Positions 1 through 8,875 of a DNA stretch of 64,000 nucleotides are shown here, one piece after another. The DNA lies in NCBI GenBank assembly GCA_014695325.1, contig JACJNZ010000048.1:124001-188000 (forward strand), given 5' to 3'. The first letter of the stretch is position 1; every line of letters starts with the position of its first letter. This DNA comes from Cyanobacteria bacterium FACHB-502. GTDB taxonomy: Bacteria; Cyanobacteriota; Cyanobacteriia; Elainellales; Elainellaceae. Under the pieces are notes generated by a model. That model was not told the DNA's origin and searched no databases. It saw nothing but the letters and a program-made list of their open reading frames with translations. A program made the position numbers and the translations under genes.

Positions 1-200
1 GCTTTGCTCGCACCTTTGTTAACCCCAAAGTTAACCCTGAAGTACGAGAGTGCCCAAGCATCTAGCTTCCCGCTTCATGTTCTGTTAGATGCCTGACTTC
101 GCAGACTGAGCGAAGGTTGCTCGACTAAGCCAGCCACTCAGCAGATCGTCTGCACACTATCGACTGCACTTCATCGAATACTGAATTTGGGTAAGCTCTC

Positions 201-1817
201 ATGCCGAGTATGCAACTTCCCTGGTTAACTCTCCTGATTGTGTTTCCGCTCTTTGCGGCACTGCCAATTCCCTTTATTCCAGACAAATACGGCAAAACAA
301 TTCGCTCTTACACACTGGGCGCGAGTCTGGTTGAGTTTTCGCTAATTGTCTACGCTTTCTGGAAGCACTACGACTTGAGCAGTCCGGGCTTTCAGCTTGC
401 CGAGCAGTATTCCTGGGTTCCTCAGCTTGGGTTAAATTGGGCAGTCGCTGTCGATGGGCTCTCAATGCCGCTCGTGGTTTTGACAGGACTAGTGACAACA
501 CTAGCGATTTTCGCTGCTTGGAAGGTCGATCGTAAGCCCCGCCTGTTCTACTTCCTGATGCTGGTGATGTACAGCGCCCAGATTGGCGTCTTTGCGGCTC
601 AAGATTTGCTCCTCTTCTTTGTTATGTGGGAGTTGGAACTCGTTCCGGTCTATCTACTGATCTCAATCTGGGGTGGGCAAAGACGGCTCTATGCCTCGAC
701 GAAATTCATTCTGTACACGGCGACTGGCTCAGTTTTCATTCTGATCGCTGCGCTGGCAATGGCATTTTATGGTGATACTGTCACGTTTAATTTGCAAGAG
801 TTGGGGCTGAAGGATTACTCGCTCGGATTTGAGCTGGTGATGTACGCCGCACTGCTGGTCGCTTTTGGCGTGAAGCTGCCGATTTTTCCGTTCCACACCT
901 GGCTGCCTGATGCTCACAGTGAAGCTCCTGCTCCAGTCTCCATGATTCTGGCGGGGGTGCTGCTAAAGATGGCAGGCTATGCGCTGATTCGCTTTAACAT
1001 TGAAATTCTTGCCAACGCTCACGTTTATTTTGCTCCGGTACTTGCCGTTCTTGGTGTGGTGAGCATTATTTATGCGTCGCTGACCGCGTTTGCTCAAACG
1101 AATTTGAAGCGGCGGTTAGCCTATTCTTCGATCGCCCACATGGGGTTTGTGCTGCTAGGCATTGCTTCCTTTAACGAGTTAGGGATGAGCGGCGCGATGC
1201 TGCAAATGGTCTCCCACGGTCTGATTGCGGCGGCTCTATTCTTCCTGGCAGGCGTGACTTATGAGCGGACGCATACGCTGGACATGCAAGAAATGGGCGG
1301 CATGGCAAAAACAATGCCCCGAACCTTTGCCCTTTTTACCGCAGGCGCAATGGCTTCTCTTGCCTTACCAGGGATGAGCGGGTTTGTGGGGGAAATTGCT
1401 GTGTTTCTGGGATTCGCCACTAGCGATGCCTACACTGCTCCATTTAAGGTGGTGATTGTGACGCTGGCTGCGATCGGGGTCATTCTCTCGCCAATTTATC
1501 TGCTATCAATGCTGCGAACTGTTTTTTATGGTGCAGAAAATCAAGACCTGATGGCTGAAATTACGGTCTCTGATGCAAAGCCACGAGAAGCATTCATCGC
1601 GCTCTGCCTGATCATTCCAATTATTGCGATCGGGGTTTATCCCAAGCTGGTAACTCAGACCTATGATGCGAAGACCACGCAGGTTGCTGCTGAAGCGCGT
1701 CAAGGTTTGCCTCTGATTGCAGAACATCCCATTCGAGTGAACGTTCCTTTCATTGCCCCAACTGTCTTTGGTACAGAAGCAAAAGATTTGACCCAGGCAG
1801 TGCGAGTGCTCGACTAG
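201..1817 (+). CDS. ndhD: NAD(P)H-quinone oxidoreductase subunit 4 (NdhD)
   Basis: This is a proton-pumping membrane subunit of the cyanobacterial NDH-1 complex in the thylakoid membrane, which serves respiration and cyclic electron flow to plastoquinone. The 538-residue length is usual for NdhD. The protein is almost entirely hydrophobic helices and has the antiporter-like core of the NuoM/NdhD family, including the conserved stretches [18 protein letters not shown] (about residues 141-158) and [18 protein letters not shown] (about 231-248) with their charged residues. The overall match is closest to the NdhD1 type that pairs with NdhF1. The ATG at 201 gives a normal N-terminus. The 200 bases upstream show no gene I can assign, so whether ndhF precedes it cannot be told here. 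A strong terminator follows 43 bases after the stop. Confidence 0.96.
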   Translation: MPSMQLPWLTLLIVFPLFAALPIPFIPDKYGKTIRSYTLGASLVEFSLIVYAFWKHYDLSSPGFQLAEQYSWVPQLGLNWAVAVDGLSMPLVVLTGLVTTLAIFAAWKVDRKPRLFYFLMLVMYSAQIGVFAAQDLLLFFVMWELELVPVYLLISIWGGQRRLYASTKFILYTATGSVFILIAALAMAFYGDTVTFNLQELGLKDYSLGFELVMYAALLVAFGVKLPIFPFHTWLPDAHSEAPAPVSMILAGVLLKMAGYALIRFNIEILANAHVYFAPVLAVLGVVSIIYASLTAFAQTNLKRRLAYSSIAHMGFVLLGIASFNELGMSGAMLQMVSHGLIAAALFFLAGVTYERTHTLDMQEMGGMAKTMPRTFALFTAGAMASLALPGMSGFVGEIAVFLGFATSDAYTAPFKVVIVTLAAIGVILSPIYLLSMLRTVFYGAENQDLMAEITVSDAKPREAFIALCLIIPIIAIGVYPKLVTQTYDAKTTQVAAEARQGLPLIAEHPIRVNVPFIAPTVFGTEAKDLTQAVRVLD

Positions 1818-1859
1818 GAATTCTTGATAAATTCAATGATTTGCGCTTAATGAGGTAAG

Positions 1860-1889
1860 AGGGTGGACAGGAGTTCACCCTTTTTCTTT
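1860..1889 (+). terminator. Intrinsic terminator of ndhD
   Basis: An 8-bp stem (1860-1867 with 1874-1881, one G-T pair) encloses a 6-base loop and is followed directly by a T-rich run. It lies 43 bases after the ndhD stop and fits a rho-independent terminator. Confidence 0.8.
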
Positions 1890-1896
1890 ATCAATA

Positions 1897-1913
1897 GACT
1901 TCTTGCACGAATC
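1897..1913 (+). repeat. Left terminal inverted repeat of the IS element
   Basis: These 17 bases are identical to the reverse complement of 2785-2801. The flanking TA (1895-1896 and 2802-2803) extends the match to 19 bases and is the probable target duplication. Confidence 0.9.
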
Positions 1914-2741
1914 AGGAAGCGAGAGCCAGCTCAAAGTTGAGGATGCCTGCGAGCAAATGCACCCTGCGCGTGAAGTGCCGTCGCCGATTGCGATAGCGCC
2001 CCGATAAGATGCGGAAACGCTTCAGCCGACGAATGCTGTGCTCCACCTTGACCCGCAGCCGGGCTAAAGCACGATTGGCTTGTTGGTCCGCATCACTCAA
2101 GCGTTGTTTCCGGGGCTTCTTCTGCGGCGTAATACTGTTAGCGTGAAGTTTAGCAATGCCTTGATAGCCCTTGTCTGCTAAACACAGCATCCCCTCACCC
2201 AAGTGCACGCCACTGTGCTTAAACAAGCGCAAGTCATGGGTACGACCTTTGCCCGTGGCAACGGCGAGAAACTGCCCCTGAGCTAGGTCAATCACCACTT
2301 GGGCTTTCAGCGTGTGCCGTTTGTGCTTGCCGCTCTAGTAGGCACGCTGTTTTTTTGGGGACGCTCAATTGCCACCTCTGTGACATCTACCACAACCGCC
2401 TCCCACTCCGTCTCGGCTTGGCGCAGTTGCCGTTTGCCCGGCAGACGAAATTGTCCCGACTTCACCAACAACGCTTCTACTTTGTCAATCGTGCGGCACA
2501 CAGTCGCTTCCGACACCCCGAACTCTAACCCAATGTCAAACTGGGTGCGGTAGTGTTGCCAGTAATACAACGTCATCAGCAACTGGTCTTCCACGCTAAG
2601 GCGATTTTGTCCGCCGCGCTTCCCCTGTCGGTTTAAGTCGGGGCTGAGGACAATAACCATCGCTTGGAACGTTTCTCGCTTCACTCCACATGCCCGGCGA
2701 AAGGCAACTGGGTTGAGGGTTTGGATTTGCGGGTAGAGCAT
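1912..2741 (-). pseudogene. IS5-family DDE transposase, two frames plus an in-frame amber codon
   Basis: The first frame (2741-2307, 144 aa) holds the helix-turn-helix N-terminal part and the first catalytic Asp in the motif DVTEVAIERP. The second frame (ending at 1912) holds the second Asp in LADKGYQG and the catalytic Glu in VEHSIRRLKRF, so the DDE triad is present across both frames. The frames meet at an A7 run (2350-2356 on the plus strand) containing the zero-frame slippery heptamer A AAA AAC, a classic -1 frameshift site, so two frames are normal for this group. After the shift, however, the expected YYSGK motif reads TAC TAG AGC GGC AAG, giving a TAG stop at 2335-2337. A single base change therefore appears to have disabled this copy. 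Suppression or a sequence error at that base are the alternatives. Confidence 0.82.
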
Positions 2742-2784
2742 GAGTCATTTCAGTAGGGCTGATCTACTTTCAGCTCTTCTCTTC

Positions 2785-2801
2785 GATTCGTGCAAGAAGT
2801 C
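2785..2801 (-). repeat. Right terminal inverted repeat of the IS element
   Basis: This is the exact inverted copy of 1897-1913. The transposase reads leftward from just inside this end. Confidence 0.9.
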
Positions 2802-2803
2802 TA

Positions 2804-3110
2804 ATCTATTCTGTCAATTTATTTAGATTGCAGGGCATTGCTGAATGGAAATAGGATTCTCGGATAGGGAGTTCTGCGCTAGGGGGGTGTAAACTACCCT
2901 TACCGAATTCATCCGTTGGATCAGCAGCCCGATTGCAACGCGAAGCGAATTATACCCGTCTTGAGATTAAGGCTCAGAGTTCAGGGTTATTACCAAGTAC
3001 AGGTATTAAAATCTGATGAACTTCATCTTATTTCAGTAATTCTATGGCTGCCAAAGTCGATTAAGATAAGCAACAGTACATAAAGCTGTTAAGGTTTATC
3101 GCATCCATCT
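2804..3110. other. Intergenic stretch downstream of the IS element
   Basis: This is AT-rich sequence between the insertion and the small secreted-protein gene. I see no gene or RNA in it. It presumably carries the promoter of the gene at 3111. Confidence 0.5.
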
Positions 3111-3368
3111 ATGGGTAGAAAATCAAAGTCACTCAAGCCCCACCGACTCTACTTCTATGTATTCTGCTGTAGCGTCATGGGCGTTGTGCTGGGTGCAACT
3201 GCGAGTCAAGCAGAAATCAATGAGTGTATGACCAGTAGTGCAGTCGATAATTCCTGTCTAACCAAAAGCCCAGTTGTTAAAAAGCTGGAAGGCATGGGCA
3301 TGGGTTTTTTTGCAGGAGCTGGTGCGGCGATCGGGTCTACCTGGAAGTTTTGGCTCAAGGAAGAATAA
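3111..3368 (+). CDS. Small secreted or membrane-associated hypothetical protein
   Basis: This is an 85-residue protein of unknown function. A basic N-terminus (MGRKSKSLKPHR) is followed by a hydrophobic stretch (about residues 14-32) ending in ATASQA, which looks like a signal peptide with an AxA-type cleavage site near residue 34. The mature part contains two cysteines (in INECMTSS and DNSCLTKS) that could form one disulfide, and a glycine-rich hydrophobic segment (MGMGFFAGAGAAIGS) that could insert in or lie on a membrane. The gene stands alone and faces the amidase gene, with only 14 bases between their stops. I do not recognise the family. Confidence 0.65.
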   Translation: MGRKSKSLKPHRLYFYVFCCSVMGVVLGATASQAEINECMTSSAVDNSCLTKSPVVKKLEGMGMGFFAGAGAAIGSTWKFWLKEE

Positions 3369-3382
3369 TCGCCGACCCGCTG

Positions 3383-4783
3383 CTAATCCGGGATTGAAAC
3401 AGGTGCGGCTGTAATTCCTTTTGCTTCTAACATCGCTGCTGCTCTTAAGAGCAGAGCCTCTTGATAGGGAGCAGCAATTATTTGCACTCCGACGGGAAGC
3501 TGATCAGGGCGGTGAATGGGAACCGAGAGAATCGGTAGCCCAATAAAGGAAAGCGGCTGTGTGTAGAGTCCTAGATTTGGACGAACTAGCATTTCAACCC
3601 CGTCTAAAACCATTTTCTCTTGACCAATCAGGGGTGCAGCGCAGGGCGTAGTCGGCGCAAGAATTAAATCGACCTCTTGAAAAATTTCCCTTACCTGATC
3701 GCGATACCAGCGGCGAAATCGCTGTGCCTGGAGATACCAGGTGTTTGAAATCATTGCTCCTGCTAAAAATCGATCGCGTGTTGCCGGATCAAAGTCCTGC
3801 GGGCAAGTTTTCAGGCGGGGTAAATGCAGGTTGCTTCCCTCAGAAGCCGTAATCACGTAAGCGGCAGCTCTGGCTCGCTGTGCTTCAGGAATTGCGACTT
3901 GCTGAGTTGCCGAAAGAGCCTCAGCCACCTGAGCCACAGCAGCAAAGACTTCGGGTTCACCACCCTGAGCGAAATAGCCGTCTGCGATAGCAATGCGTAA
4001 GCCGTCAATGCCGCGATCGAGCTGAGGCAGACAAGCCTGGGGAGGACGCAGCGTACAAACAGGATCGGTGGGGTCTGCGCCCTGCATTAGGTCAAATGCC
4101 GCTGCAATATCTCGAACCGATCGCCCAAAGGGTCCAATATGGTCAAAGCTGCTGGCAAACAGAAAAACGCCTGCGCGGGACAGTCTACCGTAGGTCGGCT
4201 TTAGCCCGTAGATGCCGCAAAATGCCGCAGGAACGCGAATTGAGCCATTGGTATCGGAACCTAGCGTGAGCGGAACCAGTCCGGCAGCAACCGCAGCCGC
4301 AGATCCCCCAGAGGAGCCTCCAGCAACCCGGCGCAGATCATGGGGGTTGTGCGTTGCACCATAATGACTATTTTCCGTTACAAAGCCATAGGCATATTCA
4401 TCCATATTGAGTGTGCCCAACAGGATTGCCCCTGCCCGTCGTAATGCCGCTACTGCATTGGCATCCTGGCTTGCCACAGGACGATTTCGATTAATTTTTG
4501 AGCCTGCCAGGGTCGGCAGCCCGGCGACATCAAACAGATTTTTGACGGCAAAAGGGACACCCGCCAGCACTCCAGGGTCTCCCCCGTTGGCAATTGCCCG
4601 ATCGATCGCGTCGGCATCGGCTAATGCTTGATCTGTCAGGACTTGTGTAAAACTGTTGAGCTTGCTGTCCTGCGCGGCAATCTGGGCGAGGGCTGCTTCT
4701 GTTACTGTCCGGGCTGAAACAGTTTCCGATCGCACGGCATCAGCGATCGTCAGCGCATCGGCTTGCTGAAACTCAAACGTCAT
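3383..4783 (-). CDS. atzE: Amidase-signature hydrolase, AtzE-like
   Basis: This 466-residue amidase-signature enzyme has the Ser-cisSer-Lys machinery in order: Lys81 in VPFAVKNLFD, the GGSSGGS loop at 155-161, and the nucleophile Ser181 in SDTNGSIRVPA. The family includes GatA, allophanate hydrolase and AtzE. AtzE (1-carboxybiuret amidohydrolase) needs the small partner AtzG, and a small AtzG-like gene lies immediately upstream with an ATGA overlap, which is the main reason for the AtzE call. No GatB or GatC lies nearby, so a tRNA amidotransferase role is unlikely. If the call is right, the enzyme removes ammonia from carboxybiuret or a related small amide, feeding allophanate and urea nitrogen metabolism. 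The true substrate is not shown by sequence. The gene symbol rests on the pairing and should be treated as provisional. Confidence 0.75.
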   Translation of the reverse strand: MTFEFQQADALTIADAVRSETVSARTVTEAALAQIAAQDSKLNSFTQVLTDQALADADAIDRAIANGGDPGVLAGVPFAVKNLFDVAGLPTLAGSKINRNRPVASQDANAVAALRRAGAILLGTLNMDEYAYGFVTENSHYGATHNPHDLRRVAGGSSGGSAAAVAAGLVPLTLGSDTNGSIRVPAAFCGIYGLKPTYGRLSRAGVFLFASSFDHIGPFGRSVRDIAAAFDLMQGADPTDPVCTLRPPQACLPQLDRGIDGLRIAIADGYFAQGGEPEVFAAVAQVAEALSATQQVAIPEAQRARAAAYVITASEGSNLHLPRLKTCPQDFDPATRDRFLAGAMISNTWYLQAQRFRRWYRDQVREIFQEVDLILAPTTPCAAPLIGQEKMVLDGVEMLVRPNLGLYTQPLSFIGLPILSVPIHRPDQLPVGVQIIAAPYQEALLLRAAAMLEAKGITAAPVSIPD

Positions 4784-4983
4784 GGTTCAGGAGTAAAAAT
4801 AGGGGCAACTTCGATTTCGTCGGGAATCGGAAATTCCATCACGGACTGAGCAATTTGCTGAGTGCGCGCCAAGTTTGCGATGACCCCTGGACGATATTCT
4901 GGAGCGATCGGTAGGTCGATTAGTTGAGACATCAAGCTGACAAGGGTATCCAGATCAAGAGAATTTGCGGTTGGATCGGTCAT
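4780..4983 (-). CDS. atzG: AtzG-like small subunit (DUF4089 type)
   Basis: This is a 67-residue protein beginning MTDPTANSLDLD. Its pattern of helices and the segment PEYRPGVIANLART resemble the small AtzG/DUF4089 proteins, which are distantly related to GatC and wrap around their amidase partner. The frame is open further upstream to 5052, but the ATG at 4983 gives the usual family length and removes an unlikely extension. Its stop overlaps the amidase start as ATGA (4780-4783), indicating translational coupling and probably a stoichiometric complex. The assignment is from family resemblance, so moderately sure. Confidence 0.7.
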   Translation of the reverse strand: MTDPTANSLDLDTLVSLMSQLIDLPIAPEYRPGVIANLARTQQIAQSVMEFPIPDEIEVAPIFTPEP

Positions 4984-5315
4984 AAGCAGTGAGCGATAAA
5001 GGAAAATTGCGGCTAATTGTTCTTTGCTGGCTGAGCCTAACCTTGCAGGCAACGGTACAGCAGAATGAGGAGAAAATCAGTTTTGAACTGCTGAATTTCA
5101 ATCGAGCTAGCATGAGAGGAAAATAGCCTGAAACTAAAAGCAGGTCAAGGGTCAACAGAAACAGCAGTTCTGGAATGAACGCTAACGCCTATTAGCAGCG
5201 AACATTGCAAGGCGCGCTCTATTCTCAGAATGTTCTGACTATCATTCATCGATGAATTGCACTTCAGCTACCGGGCACTCATCGTGCAATCGATCGCAGC
5301 ATTCTTCCAGGACAA
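4984..5315. other. Divergent promoter region between atzG and the serine hydrolase
   Basis: About 330 bases separate two genes that point away from each other. It must hold both promoters. I could not identify a clear -35/-10 pair or a repressor palindrome, and I see no other gene. Confidence 0.5.
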
Positions 5316-6566
5316 ATGATTAAATTTCTCGCAGCCTCAATTCACTGGTCTACGATGTTGTTCCCTGTCCACCTTTCTATCGCATCCGCTCCCGTCATGA
5401 TGTCACAACAACCAAAGATTTCACCCCAAGCAGCCCTTGAGCGATTGTTTACTGCTCCTGAGATTGAGCGGCAATGGTTTGCAGATTCTTTTTTAAGTCA
5501 GGTTCCAGTTTCACCAGAGCAAATCATCCGCGATTTGCAGAACCAGCTAGGAACATTTCAGAGCCTACAGTCCGAAGGAGAAGGCTACCGAGTCGTGTTT
5601 GAGCGGGGAAGCTTGGCGGCACTGATTCGGCTGGACGAAACAGAAAAAATTAGCAGCCTTTGGTTTCATGACATTCACTCGAATGCGATCGCCCTACCTG
5701 ATGCGATCGAACAGTTCCAAGCCCTACCCGGTCAGGTAAGCCTGCTGGTTGTTGAAACAACGGAAACCCCGACAGGGAGTGGGGTTGAATTAGCCTCCCT
5801 TAATGCAGACCAGCCGATGGCAGTAGGTTCTACTTTTAAGCTTGCGATTCTGGCTGCATTACATCAGGAAATTCAGGCAGGGCGTTACTCCTGGGCAGAT
5901 GTTGTCGCACTTGAGCCTCAAGACAAAAGCTTACCGAGCGGCATTTTACAGAACTGGTTTGATGGCGCACTGCTGACCGTTCAAACCCTGGCAACACTGA
6001 TGATTTCTCAAAGCGACAATACGGCAACCGATCTGCTAATTCGCTGGGTGGGTCGAGAGAAAGTGGAGGAATTTGCGCCGCGCAATCGTCCATTTCTGAC
6101 CACCCGTGAAGCGTTTGTTCTCAAAGCTGCTCCAAATGCGTCGCTGCTAACGCGCTATCGAGCTGGCAACGAAATTGAGCGACGGCAGCTGTTGTCGGAA
6201 CTCGTACAAGTATCCCTCCCTGAGGTCACCAGTCTCAGCGATCGTCCGACTGCACTTGATGTCGAATGGTTTTTTACCGCCCGTGAACTGTGCAGCTTGA
6301 TAGGTCAGGTATCCGATCTGCTACTAACGAGGGTCAATCCAGGTATCAGTCCTGCTGGATGGTCGCAGGTGGCGTATAAAGGTGGCTCGGAACCAGGAGT
6401 GTTAAATCTGACGCATGAATTAGTCTCTCAGACGGGCAAACGCTACTGTGTGTCTGCAACCTGGAATGATGCGGATGCTCCTCTCGATGAGAATCATTTC
6501 TTCACGCTTTACAGCAGCATGGTATCTGGACTGCAAGATGCTGGACTGCAAGATGCGAACCGTTGA
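5316..6566 (+). CDS. Class A beta-lactamase-fold serine hydrolase
   Basis: This 416-residue protein has an N-terminal hydrophobic segment (about residues 5-30) that may be a signal or anchor, then a region of about 110 residues of unclear fold, then a penicillin-recognising serine hydrolase domain. The diagnostic motifs are all present: Ser172-x-x-Lys175 in GSTFK, Ser233-Asp234-Asn235 in ISQSDNTATD, and Lys355-Gly-Gly in AYKGGSEPG. The stretch RPFLTTREAFVLK is seen in beta-lactamase2-type hydrolases rather than true resistance enzymes, and I see no clear omega-loop ExxLN, so deacylation as in real class A lactamases is doubtful. A role on peptidoglycan or another acyl ester is more likely than antibiotic resistance. 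The last residues contain a short duplication (GLQDAGLQDAN). It is divergent from the atzEG pair, and a common function is not evident. Confidence 0.82.
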   Translation: MIKFLAASIHWSTMLFPVHLSIASAPVMMSQQPKISPQAALERLFTAPEIERQWFADSFLSQVPVSPEQIIRDLQNQLGTFQSLQSEGEGYRVVFERGSLAALIRLDETEKISSLWFHDIHSNAIALPDAIEQFQALPGQVSLLVVETTETPTGSGVELASLNADQPMAVGSTFKLAILAALHQEIQAGRYSWADVVALEPQDKSLPSGILQNWFDGALLTVQTLATLMISQSDNTATDLLIRWVGREKVEEFAPRNRPFLTTREAFVLKAAPNASLLTRYRAGNEIERRQLLSELVQVSLPEVTSLSDRPTALDVEWFFTARELCSLIGQVSDLLLTRVNPGISPAGWSQVAYKGGSEPGVLNLTHELVSQTGKRYCVSATWNDADAPLDENHFFTLYSSMVSGLQDAGLQDANR

Positions 6567-6666
6567 GCCGATCGTTAAGCGGGAGGAGATATGACCAAAA
6601 GGGCTAGTGGAATTTTGCAAATGATTCCCGTAGCATTCCAAAGCGAATATCAGACAGCTATGCGAT

Positions 6667-7134
6667 CTACTGATTAGGCTGGCGTTCGACGATCGCTTCC
6701 ATCGTACTGTCTAGCTGATGCCCCGCCATAATGCTGCTGGAAAGGCAATAGCGATCGGGAGTGAGCTGATGCAGCGTCTCAAATCCGGTGCGTCTTCGCT
6801 TGTCGCCTAATGCCCAATAGCGTTGCACGATCGATTCGGGGGCAACCCAGCCTTCGCCTTCGACTCGTCCCAGCAAACTGTGCTGAAGCACAAACGTGTA
6901 CTGTCGATCGCCTGTGTTGAGCCGTCCGCGATACTGAAAAGAAATCTCGTCCCGATCGCCCCCAGGAAACATGAGCTTTGTGACCATTGTGAACCAGTCA
7001 TCTCGGCTCCAGGCAACCAGAATTTTTCCCTTGACGGTGACAGGCATTGCATTGCGATCGATCCAGTTGCCCTGCAATATCCAGCGTCCTGATTCCAGCA
7101 AAAACGTGTGAGTCACAAGATTTGTTCCTATCAT
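6667..7134 (-). CDS. Conserved hypothetical protein
   Basis: This is a 155-residue soluble protein without signal peptide or membrane helices. The alternation of short hydrophobic and polar strands (for example SGRWILQGNWIDR, RDEISFQYRGRL, RQYTFVLQHSLLGRVEGEGW) suggests a small beta-barrel, perhaps of lipocalin or fatty-acid-binding type. That fold is inference. Its stop and the stop of the serine hydrolase face each other 100 bases apart. It lies 43 bases downstream of anmK on the same strand and may be co-transcribed with it. I cannot assign a function. Confidence 0.7.
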   Translation of the reverse strand: MIGTNLVTHTFLLESGRWILQGNWIDRNAMPVTVKGKILVAWSRDDWFTMVTKLMFPGGDRDEISFQYRGRLNTGDRQYTFVLQHSLLGRVEGEGWVAPESIVQRYWALGDKRRRTGFETLHQLTPDRYCLSSSIMAGHQLDSTMEAIVERQPNQ

Positions 7135-7177
7135 CCTGCCCCGCAGCTGCCGATCGAGTTGCAGACAGCAATCTATG

Positions 7178-8365
7178 TTAATAACGCGCTGGGGCGAATG
7201 CCATGTGGATTTCCCCTAAGGGAACGGCTTGCCGCGCTCCTGTCACTTCCGGGAGATTACCGGGAATGCTCTGGGTACGCCAGTAAGCAAGTACCGCGAA
7301 TGCGCTTGCCTCTTTATAATCAGCATCCAGGTTAAGCTGATCTGTTGTACTAATCAAGAGTGACTCCAGATTAGCCTGTAATCTCCGTTTCAAGTAGGAA
7401 TTACGACTGCCGCCGCCGCAGAGAACAACCTCATCAGGTAGGCACGGCAGAAACCGATGATAACTGTCAGCGATCGACACAGCAGTGAGTTCGGTCAATG
7501 TTGCTAAAATGTCTGCCTGAGAGAGCGAGTAGGCAGCAGCATCGTTCAAGCATTGCTGGAGATAATCAACCCCAAAAAGCTCACGTCCGGTTGATTTTGG
7601 AGGCGGCATCTGGAAAAAATCCTGCTTCAGCCATTCAGTTACAAGTGCATGACAGGGTTTGCCCTGAGCTGCCCAAGCACCATCCACGTCGTAGTGTTGT
7701 TGACCGTTGGAAAACTGCTGCACAGCGAGATCAATCAAAACATTGCCTGGTCCGGTATCCCAGCCGTAAGTTGTTTGAGCTAGCGCATGCTTAGAGGCAG
7801 CCGCAGGCAAATAGGCTACGTTTCCAATGCCACCAATATTTTGAATACAGCGATCGCGAGTTGAGTGGCGCAGCAAAACGGTATCGATCGCCGGAACGAG
7901 TGGCGCGCCCTGCCCCCCAGCGGCAATATCAGCAGCCCGGAAATTACTAACGGTCGTAACGCCTGTTAGCCATGCAATCAATGCGCCTCGTCCAAGCTGA
8001 AGACTGTAGCCCAAATTCTGGATGGCTGAGGGGTGGGGTAAAGCCAGATCGAGCGCAGGCGGGCGATGGAAAACGGTTTGTCCGTGGGAGCCAATCAGTT
8101 CGGCTGGTGGCAAGCCGTGCTGAATCTCAATTGCAGCCTGGGCAAACTGCGTGGCGATCGCATCGTCAAGATCAGCTAGATCTGTCATCGCAAGCGGTTC
8201 CCCTGCACAAACTGCAAGGATTTTCTGGCGCAGGGCTTTAGGATAAGGATAAGTTTTCCCGGCTAATAATTCGAGCTGCAAGCTGAGCGGTGTTCCAGAA
8301 ACTTCGACAAGAGCGGCATCAATTCCATCGACCGATGTACCGCTGATCAAGCCAATCACTCTCAT
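7178..8365 (-). CDS. anmK: Anhydro-N-acetylmuramic acid kinase
   Basis: AnmK phosphorylates and opens 1,6-anhydro-N-acetylmuramic acid released during murein turnover, giving MurNAc-6-phosphate for recycling. The N-terminus [20 protein letters not shown] is the hallmark ATP-binding start of the family, and further matches include [11 protein letters not shown] (about residues 93-103), [27 protein letters not shown] and [11 protein letters not shown]. The 395-residue length is normal for the family. The 3' end runs close to the small hypothetical gene (43 bases). A peptidoglycan-binding protein lies 48 bases upstream on the same strand, consistent with a wall-related neighbourhood. I saw no murQ partner in the window. 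Confidence 0.95.
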   Translation of the reverse strand: MRVIGLISGTSVDGIDAALVEVSGTPLSLQLELLAGKTYPYPKALRQKILAVCAGEPLAMTDLADLDDAIATQFAQAAIEIQHGLPPAELIGSHGQTVFHRPPALDLALPHPSAIQNLGYSLQLGRGALIAWLTGVTTVSNFRAADIAAGGQGAPLVPAIDTVLLRHSTRDRCIQNIGGIGNVAYLPAAASKHALAQTTYGWDTGPGNVLIDLAVQQFSNGQQHYDVDGAWAAQGKPCHALVTEWLKQDFFQMPPPKSTGRELFGVDYLQQCLNDAAAYSLSQADILATLTELTAVSIADSYHRFLPCLPDEVVLCGGGSRNSYLKRRLQANLESLLISTTDQLNLDADYKEASAFAVLAYWRTQSIPGNLPEVTGARQAVPLGEIHMAFAPARY

Positions 8366-8413
8366 GCAACTTTAGAGCGCAGCGAAAACAGTTGTCTGCG
8401 AATGGCTTTTATC

Positions 8414-8875
8414 TTACGAGGTTTTTTGCAAGTTATTCCGTAGTGCTGCCCAGGTGAGAGAATTTACAATTCCATCTGCAGGAAGATTATGCTTTAACTG
8501 AAAATCAATAACCGCTTTTTGAGTGACAGAACTAAATCGTCCATCAACTTCAACATCTAGATAGCGATGCCTTCTAAGAAGCCATTGAAGCTGCATGACT
8601 GCAAGGGGCTTACGAATCCCTTTATACAGTTCAGAATCGTCTGTGACAGAGTAAACCAGCATTTCCCGGAGTGCCTTCCAGGTTTCCAGATTAACAATGC
8701 CGCTTGCCTCCAGGTCGTACTCTTGCTGAAACCGAATCACAGCCTCGTTGGTCGATTCATCAAAGAACTCATCGAGCGCGACTAAACTAAATCCGTGCAG
8801 GCGCAAAAGCCTTTGTAGCTTTCCAATCTGAGAACCTCGATCACCTTTTGCCAATCGCATATCTGTTGCTTTCAC
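8414..8875 (-). CDS. Protein with two peptidoglycan-binding (PG_binding_1) domains
   Basis: This 153-residue protein consists of two copies of the three-helix peptidoglycan-binding domain: about residues 8-70 (GDRGSQIGKLQRLLRLHGF ... FDESTNEAVIRFQQEY ... GIVNLETWKAL) and about 90-150 (AVMQLQWLLRRHRYL ... FSSVTQKAVIDFQLKHN ... GIVNSLTWAAL). Both carry the usual FQ..hxL..DGIV..tTW pattern. There is no catalytic domain and no signal peptide that I can see, so how it would reach the wall is unclear. It may be an accessory subunit, or may bind something else in the cytoplasm. It lies directly upstream of anmK on the same strand. Confidence 0.85.
   Translation of the reverse strand: MKATDMRLAKGDRGSQIGKLQRLLRLHGFSLVALDEFFDESTNEAVIRFQQEYDLEASGIVNLETWKALREMLVYSVTDDSELYKGIRKPLAVMQLQWLLRRHRYLDVEVDGRFSSVTQKAVIDFQLKHNLPADGIVNSLTWAALRNNLQKTS

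Larger units (their letters stand above)
1897..2801. mobile_element. IS5-family insertion sequence, probably IS427-like
   Basis: The element is about 905 bp, bounded by perfect inverted repeats: 19 bases (tagacttcttgcacgaatc) at 1895-1913 are exactly complementary to 2785-2803. If the outer TA on each side is a target duplication, the element runs from GAC at 1897 to GTC at 2801. A 2-bp TA duplication and a two-frame transposase are typical of the IS427 subgroup of IS5. It is inserted 7 bp beyond the ndhD terminator stem-loop and T-run, so it probably did not disturb ndhD. The perfect termini suggest a recent insertion, although the transposase is interrupted. Confidence 0.88.

Noticed and set aside
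2299-2553. 84-codon plus-strand frame in the IS element
   Set aside because: It is the mirror of the transposase gene.
5316-6566. Antibiotic-resistance beta-lactamase
   Set aside because: The family signature stretch and the missing ExxLN loop point to a different serine hydrolase.
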